62,000 bases of DNA, taken from Glandiceps talaboti. Lineage: Eukaryota; Hemichordata; Enteropneusta; Spengelidae. The position numbers and the translations under genes were made by a program. Below the pieces are notes generated by a model. It made no database searches. It was not told the origin of the DNA and saw nothing but the letters and a program-made list of their open reading frames with translations. Within the stretch, counting starts at the first letter, position 1. Every line of letters starts with the position of its first letter. Location: positions 20,331,142 through 20,393,141 of the forward strand of contig NC_135556.1 in NCBI RefSeq assembly GCF_964340395.1, given 5' to 3'. Positions 11,412 to 23,770 of this stretch are shown here, one piece after another.

Positions 11412-14271
11412 GTCTCTGTCCCTGTCTGACACCTCCTCACATTCCCCGTTAGCTACCATGGGGATGCTTTTTCAGTCCAGAATCAAGATTGAAAGATAAA
11501 ATCCTGCTGACTAAGTAACTCCAAGTACAGTCCTGTGTGAGACCTTTATGATTTTATGAGCAATTCGGATTTTCAAAACAAAATATCATTTTCCAACAAC
11601 AAGATGTTAAAGATAGGTGGGGCCCGGTGAGAAATTTCATCTGGTTGACATTCGAATGATTTTATCTTGTTTTACACCAACTTGTAAAATCATTTTCACA
11701 GAATACAGTACAATAAATTTTAAAGCAAGGTCGGTCGGCTCTATTTGTTGGCTTTTCAAGACAAAGAAAAGCCACTTTGAAACGTAAATGTCGCTGGCGA
11801 AACGTTGCAATGTACTCGTAACCGGATTCTTTTTTGGGTGTGTTTTCTGTATGTGCTGGGGGTTGTCGTAATTGACAATTTGCCGTCAACAAAATTACAA
11901 GATGCAATTCAACAAGTAACTTATTCGGGTTGACAGTCGGTATTATTGTCCACCGGAGCTTGATGTTTTTGTTGATATGCACCATTTAATAAACTACATA
12001 TAAAATACCATATGAGTAGTATACTTTTTTGTTTGGTTGGTTGTCAACGGTTATCAACCCAATCTCAGTTTGGACTTCATGAACCAGTCAAAGTGTAGAT
12101 CGGCCATGACGGTGTAAAGTGTAAAGTGGTTTCAACTCCCCGTTGAACGTCCGGTGCACCGGTGTGGCTGAACAGTTCATTAATGTTTTCGGAACAATGG
12201 ATGACTTGTTGTTCCAAAAAATGTATCGCTTCATGAAAGTAACTCTACCAAAGCGGTTCAAACGATATTAAAGTGCATTTATGCTATGGTAAGTGATTCG
12301 TAACCCATGTAGGTATACGATATACCATTAAATTTACGAATACTTCTATAAATCGACTACCTGACAACAATTGACAGCTTTATGTGGACGGTAATGGACA
12401 CCACCCAATGTTCTGAGTGTGCCGAAATTTGAGTACTCCCCGATCAAATCGTAGAAAAAGTATGTACCAAATTGTACTCACACAGTGTTAGGGAAGCATG
12501 TAGATAATTCCTTTTGAAATTCTTTATCGAAAAAAATATTTATCCCACCTTTTAGAGTTAGTTACAGACGGAAACAAATGTTTTGTTTGAAATGTCACTG
12601 TTTGTGTTTGCTATGGTTGTGTTGTTACGCAGTCTTCAAAAGTCGATGGTATCTTGTTGTTGACAGCAATGACAGGTGGTTACCGTTATATCATAGCTTT
12701 GGTTTACATAGGCCAAGAAAATCCCCTCCCATCCCTTTCCCAGTACACTGTTGCACTGCGTAAAGCGGATTTCAAATTACATTTATGTTGCCATGATCCA
12801 GTGTAAACTGTCGAATCTTTCAAAAATACCCCAGCCCTGAAGCCCAGCATGTCCAGGGGAATTTTTACCCAATTTTAAATGAAGGACGTTCAAGTTCTAT
12901 ACCACGAGGTCGTGATTTTAATGATGTTATTGATTCACACATTATAAGGTTTCAACACTACTTGGCAGACTGCTAAAATCTGGCTGCCGTGGGAGAAACT
13001 TACCATTACAAGAGACTCTGTTATGAGTTTGATCAAGTTTTAATTGCATGGTCTCCAACCAACCATTCATTGTATTGTAATGCGTGGTCGTCTGAGGACG
13101 ATAGTAAAATACCGATTCAACTGTTGTCGTGGCAACACCACACATAGCACTTTTAATACCGTGTTCAACAAGCGAGGAATTGATATTTGGCCTACCCCTC
13201 TGTGCATTAGGGATTTCTAGCTCAGCCTATTGAATGGTTCCATTACTGAAGGCAGCGGTGGACATTGTATCTGTCACGTTGTCTCATTGTCCCTTACTTA
13301 ATACAAGTCGTATCTAATCTAATAATAGCAATAACAATAATAAAGTATTTATAATGCGCCTGTTATATTGAATCTACATCAATACAAAGACATAACTTGC
13401 AAATTTTGAACGATTTCCACAATGATTGTATATATTATTATTAACTTAAAATAAACTCTCGCAACTCAGAGCACATATTTCAGTTGACGCAACTAAATAT
13501 GTTACCTTCTGCTTGGTTGGTACCATCGTCGCAAACCACGGCCTGTTTTACGGCAACGTTCTGTAATGGTGAGAAATAATAACTCTGGTTTGCGAGAATG
13601 GGTTGGTACGTTTTGGATGGTACTGTTTAATAATACAAAAGAGGTGACCTGTGCTTTAGTTTACCACAATACGTACAGCAATCGTAAATTACAGCAAAGA
13701 GACGCAATTATCGAAATTAGCAATTCATTTTGTGATTTGTTAGTAGTGGAATCTACAGCTAGTATGCACTGTTTACTTCAGTTAGTGTAAGATTTGTGTT
13801 CCGGTTTCCCCTTATCTGTTTATTTGTCTCAGTCAGTCCGTCAGCTCTGTGTTTGCGAGTACGATTACATGTTAGGGGGTTTCAGGATGTCTGTCGCTGC
13901 AGAATAATAGTTCCAGTATCAAGAGCCAATACTAAAACGAACACGATCGACCGTGACGAAGCGTTGCAATGGAGCGGGGTTAGACAGGACGCATGACCTT
14001 TAACCCTGACATTACTAAATCGTTTGTCATTACAAGCAACCGAGTCGCTGCACGGATTTCTCGCGGTTTGAGCAGACAACAACAATGTGTATATTCACTG
14101 AATATGAAATACTAGACTCTACCTTTCCCCTTTTTGAACAATGGATTTTGATCCCTATGTAATTCAAAGGCACACTCATCGAGAGTGTAACCATAAACAT
14201 TTGTCTGTCAATTGGTGTTACGATGCTAAGTGCAAATTGAAAAATAATGTTTGTTAACACGTTTGGTTAAC

Positions 14272-14278
14272 AAACAAT

Positions 14279-14325
<47 letters not shown>

Positions 14326-14369
14326 CGTCGTCGTCCTCCTCCTCCTCCTCCTCCTCCTCCCCCCTCCTC
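14272..14369. repeat. Compound AAC / CGT / CCT trinucleotide array
   Basis: About 15 AAC units are followed by a few CGT units and then a CCT run with interruptions. It is intronic. Confidence 0.95.
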
Positions 14370-14759
14370 CTGCTCATCATCATTATCATCATCGACAATA
14401 ATATTGAAATCTTAAGAACAAAACGTTGACACATCTGCCTGTATGGTCAACTATGCCCTTCATAGAATCAACACTACGCGACGTGAAACTATTCACATCG
14501 TTATCGAGTAGTCAGCCGACGCTTCGTTCTAATTTATCATATAGCAGGAACCGACTTACTAGTAATGTGTGTCGGACAGGTGAACAAATTTGTGAATTGG
14601 ACGTTTCCAACGGACACCGTCAATGATTTCTATAAGTGCCTGCAAACGTTGCATTGAAGTATGTCAACTTTTACATGCATGTACACTATTAAACGACAGA
14701 ATTGATCAGAGACCCTCGAAATACCGCACACCTTCATGTATCGCAGTGTTAACTCTCTA

Positions 14760-14902
14760 CAGTGGTTATTTCAATGATACCTTTGTATAAATATACAACA
14801 AATGTACTCAATAAAATATTTAAACAGAAAGGCCGGGAAGGAAACGAAAATATGCGGGTACTTCTATTAACAATACGAATTTATGGATCACTAAGTACAT
14901 TG
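14760..14902. repeat. Direct duplication, copy 1
   Basis: Nearly identical to 15106-15240. Both begin CAGTGGTTATTTCAATGATA and end CACTAAGTACATTG. The offset is about 346 bases, with a few substitutions and short indels. Confidence 0.9.
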
Positions 14903-15105
14903 GGTTTTGAGAATGCGCCACAAACCATTTTGCCCCAGGTGCGCCACTTATGAACTGTCGCATTTTGATCACAGTATATATAGGTCACAGTATATCCCAT
15001 ATTCAACTTATGCACACCGAGTTTTCCATGTGTATAAAAAGTCAACTCTGATGGGAAACCTTTTTCAAGTTTGGAAATTTTCCATTGTATGTAGTGTCTA
15101 TATTG

Positions 15106-15240
15106 CAGTGGTTATTTCAATGATACCTTCGTATAAATATACAACGAATGTACTCAATAAACAGAAGGACCGGAAATGAGACGAAAATATGCGGGTACTT
15201 CTATTTAACAATACGAATTTATGGATCACTAAGTACATTG
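15106..15240. repeat. Direct duplication, copy 2
   Basis: Second copy of the 14760-14902 segment in the same orientation. It is about 8 bases shorter through internal deletions around 15155-15180. Confidence 0.9.
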
Positions 15241-15687
15241 AAAAAGTAGGAAAAATGTTCCATAACAAAAGAATGACACTATGTTATGTAAACCTCATTA
15301 CTCCACAGATAAGATAATAATGATGCGAAAACCTGGGGTTGAAACCCTGGCCTTTAAAAGCATTGCAACTCAAAGTTATCAACAGCATGCCTTTTCATTT
15401 GATCTGATCAATCATGATTGCCCATGCGTTCAAACGAAAAATACAGTTATTCATTAAATGTAAATGTAAACTTAGTATTGTTACTGAGTATTGCCTGACC
15501 GTTTTTAGATGAATTTCTACCCTGAAACATTCCTATTGTCATTTGAGTGGTAATTACCTAATTACCGAAAATTAACAAAAAAGTTCCTGCTTAAACTTCT
15601 GATAGAATTTCACTTCTGATAAAATGCTTAGCCTACTAATTTTCAGATAAGTGTTAATTTTTTTCTATCTTTTTCCCCCGTTCACAG

Positions 15688-16536
15688 CTTCCCTGGCCAA
15701 CTCGTCAGAAGAGGCTCAATGCTATGTGCAAATACAACAATAAGAAAAACGTTACACAATTGACGCAACTGCAGAAGAAAATTTTATACACGCAGGTCCT
15801 TGTCAACGATAAGTACAAATTTTTATACTGCTTCGTTCCTAAAGTAGCCTGTTCAAACTGGAAGAGAGTTATTAAGGTTATAGATGGGTATATCACCGAT
15901 GTAGATAAAAGTTCCCGGATGGATCATCGTTCAGGGCTGGTTCATCTTGGTGATCTTTCAGACTCTGAGATCGAATACAGACTGAAGAACTATTACAAAT
16001 TTATGTTTGTTCGGGAACCACTCAGCCGTCTCTTATCAGCCTACAGGAATAAATTTGGTGAGAAGTTTGAAGATTTTATCCGCAGGTACGGCAAATACAT
16101 TGTTCGACGGTATAGACCAGACGCTGGACCCGCACCACAAGGTGATGACGTCACATTCACGGAATATGTGCAATATTTAACTGAAGCAAACCTCAATCAA
16201 ATGGATATACACTGGATGCCAATGCACGAATTGTGTCAACCTTGTATAATCAACTATGATTTTGTAGGCAATTTCGAAAACTTGGATGAGGATGTTGATC
16301 ACGTGCTAAAAACAACAGGTGCTGCTGAAGTAGTACATTTTCCCAAAAGGCAGAGGTATTATCATCCAACGAGTCAAGACATGGTAGAAGAGGAATATAT
16401 GAAAGTTCCTGAACAGTATATTGATGAACTTATAGCCAAGTATGTGATGGATTTTGCCCTGTTTTCGTACCCTATTCAAAAATTTGACCACCCGCATGCA
16501 ACGAAGGAAGGCCGTAATATATCGAACTTAGTTTGA
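15688..16536 (+). CDS. Carbohydrate sulfotransferase (CHST8-14 type), catalytic exon
   Basis: A strong acceptor (pyrimidine tract then TTCACAG) opens a frame of 282 residues ending in TGA; joined to exon 1 the protein is 353 residues, in the range of the family. The PAPS-binding motifs are both present. The 5'-phosphosulfate loop is PKVACSNWKRV, residues about 122-132 of the joined protein, with the catalytic-type Lys. The 3'-phosphate site is FVREPLSRLLSAY, about residues 178-190, with Arg and Ser in the usual places. The segment before the first motif (NDKYKFLYCFVPK) is also typical. Such enzymes (Pfam Sulfotransfer_2) transfer sulfate from PAPS to GalNAc or related sugars of chondroitin, dermatan or N-glycans in the Golgi lumen. 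Which sugar this one modifies cannot be read from the sequence. A possible N-glycosylation site (NIS) lies near the C-terminus. Intact, with no frameshift. Confidence 0.92.
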   Translation, partial: LPWPTRQKRLNAMCKYNNKKNVTQLTQLQKKILYTQVLVNDKYKFLYCFVPKVACSNWKRVIKVIDGYITDVDKSSRMDHRSGLVHLGDLSDSEIEYRLKNYYKFMFVREPLSRLLSAYRNKFGEKFEDFIRRYGKYIVRRYRPDAGPAPQGDDVTFTEYVQYLTEANLNQMDIHWMPMHELCQPCIINYDFVGNFENLDEDVDHVLKTTGAAEVVHFPKRQRYYHPTSQDMVEEEYMKVPEQYIDELIAKYVMDFALFSYPIQKFDHPHATKEGRNISNLV

Positions 16537-18570
16537 AAACTCTATTCGTTAGAATTGAACTTCTAAAAATGATTAATTTGTGTAATTCGTTGTGTTCGAA
16601 TACGTGGAATGTTACCCCTGACTCGTTTATCCATCTAGAAATCAAAACTTGGCGATTATGGCATATGCATACATATAAAATATAGTCTGTAAGTTATAAC
16701 GTGTCGTGCCACGTGCACCCTATAGCTACATGCCCGATTAGTATTGTACAGTCTAACACACTTCACTGTTGATGATTGAAATGTAGGCATACTTTTGCCC
16801 CTGTGTGTCCCAAACGATTTACGCTGTACGTTTACAATCCATTTACATGTAAAGTGAAGGGTTAGGTGTTTGGATAACACGATACACAAATTGAGTCATT
16901 TGTACAACATTGTCATTCAGAGCTCTTCACGTATATTTCAGTATAAAACTTTAATTCATCATTTCCGCTAAAAAAGGAAGACAAATTTCATTTTATTGTT
17001 GATACATGTGTTGCATGGTAATATTGCACTGTTATATCGTTCTACGGGTACTGCAAATCTATGACCAACGGGAATGCTGCAAAATACGAACGATAAATCT
17101 TGTAACAGAGAGTTATATAGTATCAGTTTATGATAGGATGAACAGTATAAACAGACTAAATTATCGAATATTTTGACATGCTTGGTTTGACCTCAACGTG
17201 ACCGAATAGATAATACACCACATCCCACATTGGTATCAAAGCGGAACGTTTGGCATTTTTTATAAAGAGTAAATGCAATGTATATGTGGCCATATTATAC
17301 CTTGAAGTCAGTCCAATAATCCATTATCCCAACGGTTTATCTAGTGGCAGTTTGTAAGTAATAAACAATTAGTAATTGCCAGACAGGGAGAGATGCATGC
17401 AAACCTTTAGCGCTAACTACATTAAACAACATTGCAATGCGTACCATTCAACCACAGAGCTCACACATGGTCTCAATTTTAAGTTTTCTATTGGGAATAG
17501 AAGACACGGACGGGATAACATTCTATTTGTGGTAGAGTTTTTCTAACGTTAAGGTCAAATACAGACCCCATACAATGCTCACGTTCCTCCTTGACAGTCA
17601 ATTATTGTTACTCGTACTCGGCCACATATAAGTATCTTCATACTTGTCTGTGATTAAGCCGATCCTCCTGGGGCCCTATGTTATCGCTTACAGACAGACA
17701 GACAATCTTACTTGTCTGTGGTCCAAACAACTGAATGATGCAGTTTATTTAGGCAACGAGTTCTATGAGGATATACTTATACTTGTATATAATCAGGAAA
17801 ACACACAATAGTGATCACACATAGGCCTAGAAGGAGATATAACGTGTTATGCATCCAAAATCACGTCTGTGTACCTTTTAAAACGAGTAAGGTCACCGGT
17901 TATTTTTTATACTGAGTGATGTCAAGATGGACGACAACTGGGATCTGGAACACAGCCCAAAGCTTTATCTAATGTTGTAATAACGAAGAGTGCTATGTGA
18001 CCAACTAAAATAAGGTCGTTGTGTTTGTTGGAAGCATTAAGCATTATAGCAGTAATGACCGCAATGTTTTCCCTTCCAAGATTGATCGAAATGGTTGCCC
18101 TGTACAACAACGTTTGTTTTCTGGTACGGTCGGTCCTCCAGCGAGTAGCAAGACTAGGAATGCATTTTCATCGGAATTACAATATGCCTTTTAAACTAGG
18201 GGAAATTACTGTTAATTCCCCGAGAAAAGACAGTTGCAGATTTGTGGCAGATTCCTAATTTTACCCCAACATCTCAGATTTAAACTGTTTCGCCTTTGGG
18301 TAATGTGTAAGTTTAATTGGCAGAAAACGCTAAATGTGTCACGTTAACCTATATTTTCACCGTAGGTCTGTGCTTTAATGTCAACTATAAAAATAGGAGT
18401 GTCTTTTGTAGCGGTATAGTTATGCTAAATATCTACAATTATTTAAGCAATCCCTGCATCTCAGGATTTCAATTTACCAGATTGAGATACCCATAGTTCT
18501 TCATACACAACGAGGTTGTCTACGATGATATAGAATATAGATCACTGCAGTCCAGTTCAAAGTAAATGAA
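16537..18570. other. 3' flank of the sulfotransferase gene and intergenic DNA
   Basis: Should begin with the 3' UTR. No canonical AATAAA was pinned close to the stop codon. AT-rich, with short open frames only; no gene recognised. Confidence 0.4.
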
Positions 18571-19142
18571 GGCATTTTGGGGTAAAATCAGGAAGGCAAC
18601 ATAGCTTGGGTAATTTGATGGTGGAGAATAAAAATATGCCTCCCAAGCAAAATGTTGAGATTGTGCCCATCACATTTGCTTAAATTTGCATTCTAATTTG
18701 CATAAATTAGATTTGAAAAATCTTTTGGAAAACATACAAATGGAGTTTTCCTATTTTTGGCTGATTGAGATTAGACAATATCTTAAGAATACAAGCTTCA
18801 AATTTGATATAATTTGGCACACACTTCCACGATAACCAATCGCAGGTGACCTGAAAGTTTAAAGCTTGTTGATGTAGTTATTAATTGTAATGAGAAATGT
18901 GCATAATTAATCTCGTTTGGCAATTAAGGAATCTTCCGGATGTAAGCTTCAAATTTCGAATATTTTGTACATACATCGATGATAAGGCACACCTTAGCTC
19001 GATGTAAGCTTTCTTTGTAATGAGTCATTTGCATAATTAATAGTTTTTGGTTACTTGACAATTTCGTAATGTTTTTTTTTTTAATTCAGCACCATCAAAT
19101 TACCCTAGTAAAGCTGTCTTCTGGCTTCTATCCCAAAATGCC
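18571..19142. mobile_element. Fold-back element with GGCATTTTGGG termini
   Basis: GGCATTTTGGGG at 18571 pairs with CCCAAAATGCC at 19132-19142. Inside these, GGGTAATTTGATGGTG (about 18608-18623) pairs with CACCATCAAATTACCC (about 19090-19105), giving roughly 55-base inverted arms. The interior has two diverged units containing TTGCATAATTAA and ACAAGCTTCAAATTT. Flanks (GTCCAGTTCAAA on the left, its inverted relative on the right to about 19190) suggest the element may be slightly longer. No coding capacity; a non-autonomous DNA element is the likely class. Confidence 0.65.
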
Positions 19143-20441
19143 CACAGAACTATTTTTCAACGACATTTTTTGAAATTGGAACTAGACTATCGCCTGGGAT
19201 TGCATTAACTTGAACACAATTTGATAAGAGACTTAAGTTCCATGTGATTTGTGTCACTGACGTAAAGAAATCCGTGTCGATCTCAAGAAGATTGGAGAGA
19301 TTGTTTAAATACGGGGATAATATGATGAAACGTACAATTTTAATCATAACACGATTTGGTCTAATCGCACCAACCGTATTGTGTATGATAAACCATCTAA
19401 TCATTTACTTACTGAGACTGAAGATAGCAAAAGTTGTTGCAATGCAGACACTCTGAAAGTCTGAAGGATTGCAGACTTTTGTAATTGTTATTTTATTTAT
19501 ATAGTAGATATGCAATTTTAGAGGCACTCGTGATGTACATGTATATGAATACACTTACCTGTCTGGTGTTTCATTCATCGGGTAATGGTTTTTACAAAGT
19601 TGCAAAAATAAAGTTTAGATTACCTGTTCATACGCTGAAGGTCAACGTTCAAGTATTTTTTTATCAGCATCTTAGATTTCAATATTTGGTGTACGAATTA
19701 TGGATCTAGTTACAGTTTCAAAATAATGAATGCAATTATTTTGTTTCGCCCAATTGATTTTAAGTTAACATTCCAAAGACTTAGAACTATTGGGTGGAAA
19801 AATCCCCACCTACTTTTTTTGACCATCTTGCTACTTCGCTTGTCAGGATTTCATGGTGTTCATTTCTTGAATTTGTATTTTAAAGTATTTATCCAAGGTT
19901 ATGTTGTAAACTTTTGACTTGTGTATTTTTTGGGCATGATGTCTATGGAGGGAGAATTATTTTGATGTTAATGTTAAACTCGTAAAAAATGTTCAATTTA
20001 TGTTGCTTTCATTTTGTTATCAAAATGATTTAAAGGACTTAAGAAAAATGTCCTGTAATAAAGATGGGCTTAATTGGTGAATTCCATTGTCCTTCCTTAC
20101 ACTGTCTTCATAATTTACGACAGTAGAAACTGAGTTTCCACCTATTTGAATACTAAGATTAGACACAAATTGAAACTATCATAAGCTATTGGATGATATA
20201 TGAATATTGGTTATAATTGTACTTACAGTAGGGTGGCCTTTCTGATGGCTTGCATAATCTTGCAGTGTACATTTTTGAGGTCTTTTAGTGTTTATACTAT
20301 GTCTTGATTATAGGGTGATTACATCCACAAAACAAAACCATCGATATTTTATACCCACTTTTATATTAATCTACCTCATCGCCTAACACTGGGTTTTGTT
20401 TGTGTCTATCTTAGTAAGCTGAAAGCCCGGTTTCCACAGTA
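19143..20441. other. AT-rich intergenic DNA
   Basis: No gene or repeat recognised. Several 60-80-codon open frames in T-rich sequence look like chance. Confidence 0.4.
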
Positions 20442-20780
<339 letters not shown>

Positions 20781-21769
20781 GAAGTAGTAGTTGTTTCATT
20801 ACAAGTGATATCGAACATTGACTTTTAAAAAACAACAACATATTTACAAGTACATTTTACGAGAGAATTGCGCTCTTTCAAGTTTTGCTGATCGATGGTT
20901 TGTTGAATACGAAGTTGCATCTATCGGAAAATCTGTCATGAACTCTTGAAGTGTCCAGTGTAAATACCCCCACAAGAAGAATTCCAGAAATCGAGATTCT
21001 ATGAGATAGCATTTACTAGTACACTACCGCTGATCATCATTGCCGGAAATGCAATTGAGAAATAAAGAAAACCAAGTAAATACACATTTGGTAAGTACTA
21101 GTAGTAGTAGCTCAAACTATGTGAGTTGAGTAATCGAAGAGGTGTCATGCTCATACTCCAAGGTAGGTCACACAGTGGGTGTCTGGAGCACATATCTCAT
21201 ATGTCGACGCTTTGCGGTAATGGGTGTTTTGTGCTGAGACTAAATACAGTCAGTCCAATATCTGAAGTAGCATGTGATTTATTTCAAGGCTAAAACAGTT
21301 GGCATTATGACTGCTACAACCTTGAATGGACATCTTGTAGAAGTTCACTGTTTACAACTTGCAAACACAGGGGATTTGAAGAGAGGTACATAGTGATAAA
21401 ATCCCATTTGGTTAGGATGGATAGACACGCATGGGTGGTCGGAGATTGCAACTTAGGTATAAAGTGAATTCAATTAATGACCCAATGACAAACTACACTT
21501 GACCTGACCTTGAATAAAACGTATTCGATTGAATTTTAATAGAAAATTCCTCTAAAGCTGCAGTAGCTGCAACTTCAGCATTTTTTTGTGGAAATTTTAT
21601 GGGATATTTGTAAATGAATTCACAAGACACGTGAAATGATATGTGACGTTCGATGTGACTGCATCTGTAATGCGCACTACCCTGCATGGGTATCTAGGCA
21701 AGCAAGCGATATTATTAAAACCTCATGTGCATATAGCCTTGGACTACTGCATATAGTAGATAACGGCTG
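20781..21769. other. Intergenic DNA
   Basis: No coding evidence. Nothing beyond short low-complexity pieces such as TAG trinucleotides near 21100. Confidence 0.4.
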
Positions 21770-23328
21770 GATTTGATGTCAGAGGTCAAGACCATATTTT
21801 GTCATTACCCTTTCAGTGGATTGGATACGAGGGGTCAATATTGTATTTTGCTGTCACCTTTACAGTGGATTTTATGTGAGAGGTCAACATTCTATTTTGC
21901 TGTCACCATTCCTTTACAGAGGATTTGGTGTGAGAGATCAATATCGTATTTTGTTATCACCCTTTCAGTGGATTTGATGAGGTTAATATCGTACTTTGCT
22001 ATCGCCCTTTCAGTGGATTTGGTGTGAGAGATCAATATCGTATTTTGTTATCACCCTTTCAGTGGATTTGATGAGATCAATATCGTATATTGCTATCACC
22101 CTTTCAGTGGATTTGAAATAATAGGTCAATACCGTATTTTGCTATCACCCTTTCAGTGGATTTGATGAGGTCTATATCGTATTTTGCTATCAACCTTTCA
22201 GTGGATTTGATGAGGTCAATATCGTATTTTGCTATCACCCTTTCAGTGGATTTGATGAGATCAATATCGTATTTTGTTATCACCCTTTCAGTGGATTTGA
22301 TGAGGTCAATATCGTACTTTGCTATCGCCCTTTCAGTGGATTTGGTGTGAGAGATCAATATCGTATTTTGTTATCACCCTTTCAGTGGATTTGATGAGAT
22401 CAATATCGTATATTGCTATCACCCTTTCAGTGGATTTGAAATAATAGGTCAATATCGTATTTTGCTATCACCCTTTCAGTGGATTTGATGAGGTCTATAT
22501 CGTATTTTGCTATCAACCTTTCAGTGGATTTGATGAGATCAATATCGTATTTTGTTATCACCCTTTCTGTGGATTTGATGAAGTCAATATCGTATTTTGC
22601 TATCCACCCTTTCAGTGGATTTGATGACAGGTCAATATCGTATTTTGTTATCACCCTTTCAGTGGATTTGATGAGGTCAATATCGTATTTTGCTATCATC
22701 CTTTCAGTAGATTTGATGGGGTCAAAATCGTATTTTGTTATCACCCTTTCAGTGGATTCGGTGAGGTCAATATCGTATTTTGTTATCACCCTTACAGTGG
22801 ATTTGATGAGATCAATATCGTATGTTGCTATCACCCTTTCAGTGGATTTGAAATAATAGGTCAATATCGTATTTTGCTATCAACCTTTCAGTGGATTTGA
22901 TGAGGTCTATATCGTATTTTGCTATCACCCTTTCAGTGGATTTGATGAGATCAATATTGTATTTTGCTATCAACCTTTCAGTGGATTTGAAATAATAGGT
23001 CTATATCGTATTTTGCTATCACCCTTACAGTGGATTTGATGAGGTCTATATCGTACTTTGCTATCACCCTTTCAGTGGATTTGATGAGGTCTATATCGTA
23101 TTTTGCTATCACCCTTTCAGTGGATTTGATGAGGTCTATATCGTATTTTGCTATCACCCTTTCAGTAGATTTGATGAGGTCAATATTGTATTTTGCTATC
23201 AACCTTTCAGTGGACTTGATATGAGCGGTCAAAATCGTATGTTGCTATACATTCTTAGCTTTCAGTGGATTTGATGGGAGAAGTCAATATCGTATGTTGC
23301 TCATCACCCTTTCAGTGGATTTGATGTG
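21770..23328. repeat. 45-bp minisatellite with higher-order units
   Basis: Roughly 35 tandem units, each carrying ATATCGTATTTTGCTATCA and CCCTTTCAGTGGATTTGATG. The unit length is a multiple of three, so both strands stay open for up to 145 codons (KSTERVIAKYDIDLI on the minus strand); I regard these as non-coding. Longer variant units with GTGAGAG or AAATAATAG spacers recur at a fixed distance: the variant CTATCGCCC occurs at about 21998 and 22321, 323 bases apart, which marks a seven-unit higher-order repeat. Confidence 0.95.
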
Positions 23329-23770
23329 AGAGGTCAAAATCGTATTTTGATATCACCCCTTACCAGTGAATATTATGTGAGAGGTCAACATTGTATTTCG
23401 CTATTACCCTTTCAGTGGATTTGATGTGAGAGGTCAACATCATATTTTGATATCACCCCTTACCAGTGAATATTATGTGAGAGGTCAACATTGTATTTTG
23501 CTATTACCCTTTCAGTGGATTTGGTGTGAGAGGTCAACATCATATTTTGATATCACCCCTTACCAGTGAATATTATGTGAGAGGTCAACATTGTATTTTG
23601 CTATTACCCTTTCAGTGGATTTGGTGTGAGAGGTCAACATCATATTTTGATATCACCCCTTACCAGTGAATATTATGTGAGAGGTCAACATCATATTTTG
23701 ATATCACCCTGCCAGTGAATAATAATTATTATGTCAGCGGTCAACATTGTATTTTGCTATTACCCTTTCA
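23329..23770. repeat. 100-bp dimeric derivative of the 45-bp minisatellite
   Basis: Here two diverged units form a dimer. The segment GAGGTCAACATCATATTTTG starts at 23429, 23529 and 23629, an exact 100-base period. One half carries CACCCCTTACCAGTGAATAT and the other the older CCCTTTCAGTGGATTTG. Confidence 0.92.

Larger units (their letters stand above)
9631..15687 (+). other. Large intron of the sulfotransferase gene
   Basis: A 6,057-base interval between donor and acceptor. It holds a fold-back repeat (10378-10790), a TCTG array, a trinucleotide array and a short direct duplication. One possible small stem exon (open frame at 14426-14582 ending at ACAG|GTGAAC) was seen, but it lacks a convincing acceptor. 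A 107-codon minus-strand frame at 11662-11985 is antisense to the intron and unsupported. Confidence 0.5.

Noticed and set aside
11662-11985. 107-codon minus-strand frame in the sulfotransferase intron
   Set aside because: Begins at a non-standard context, has no splice links and no recognisable family. Its length is possible by chance in 62 kb.
13321-13385. SINE-like tail (AATAATAAAG then ATTTATAATGCGCC)
   Set aside because: Resembles the 3' end of invertebrate SINEs, but no head, A box or B box was found nearby.
14426-14582. Possible stem exon of the sulfotransferase ending ACAG|GTGAAC
   Set aside because: The frame is open and the donor acceptable, but there is no good acceptor, and exon 1 already joins the catalytic exon in phase without it.
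15323-15370. tRNA B-box-like GGTTGAAACCC
   Set aside because: No matching A box at the right distance and no cloverleaf, so not called as a tRNA or SINE.
22104-23232. Open frames of 60-145 codons with a 15-residue repeat (KSTERVIAKYDIDLI)
   Set aside because: Caused by the 45-bp unit length. Both strands are open at once and spacer variants break the frame.
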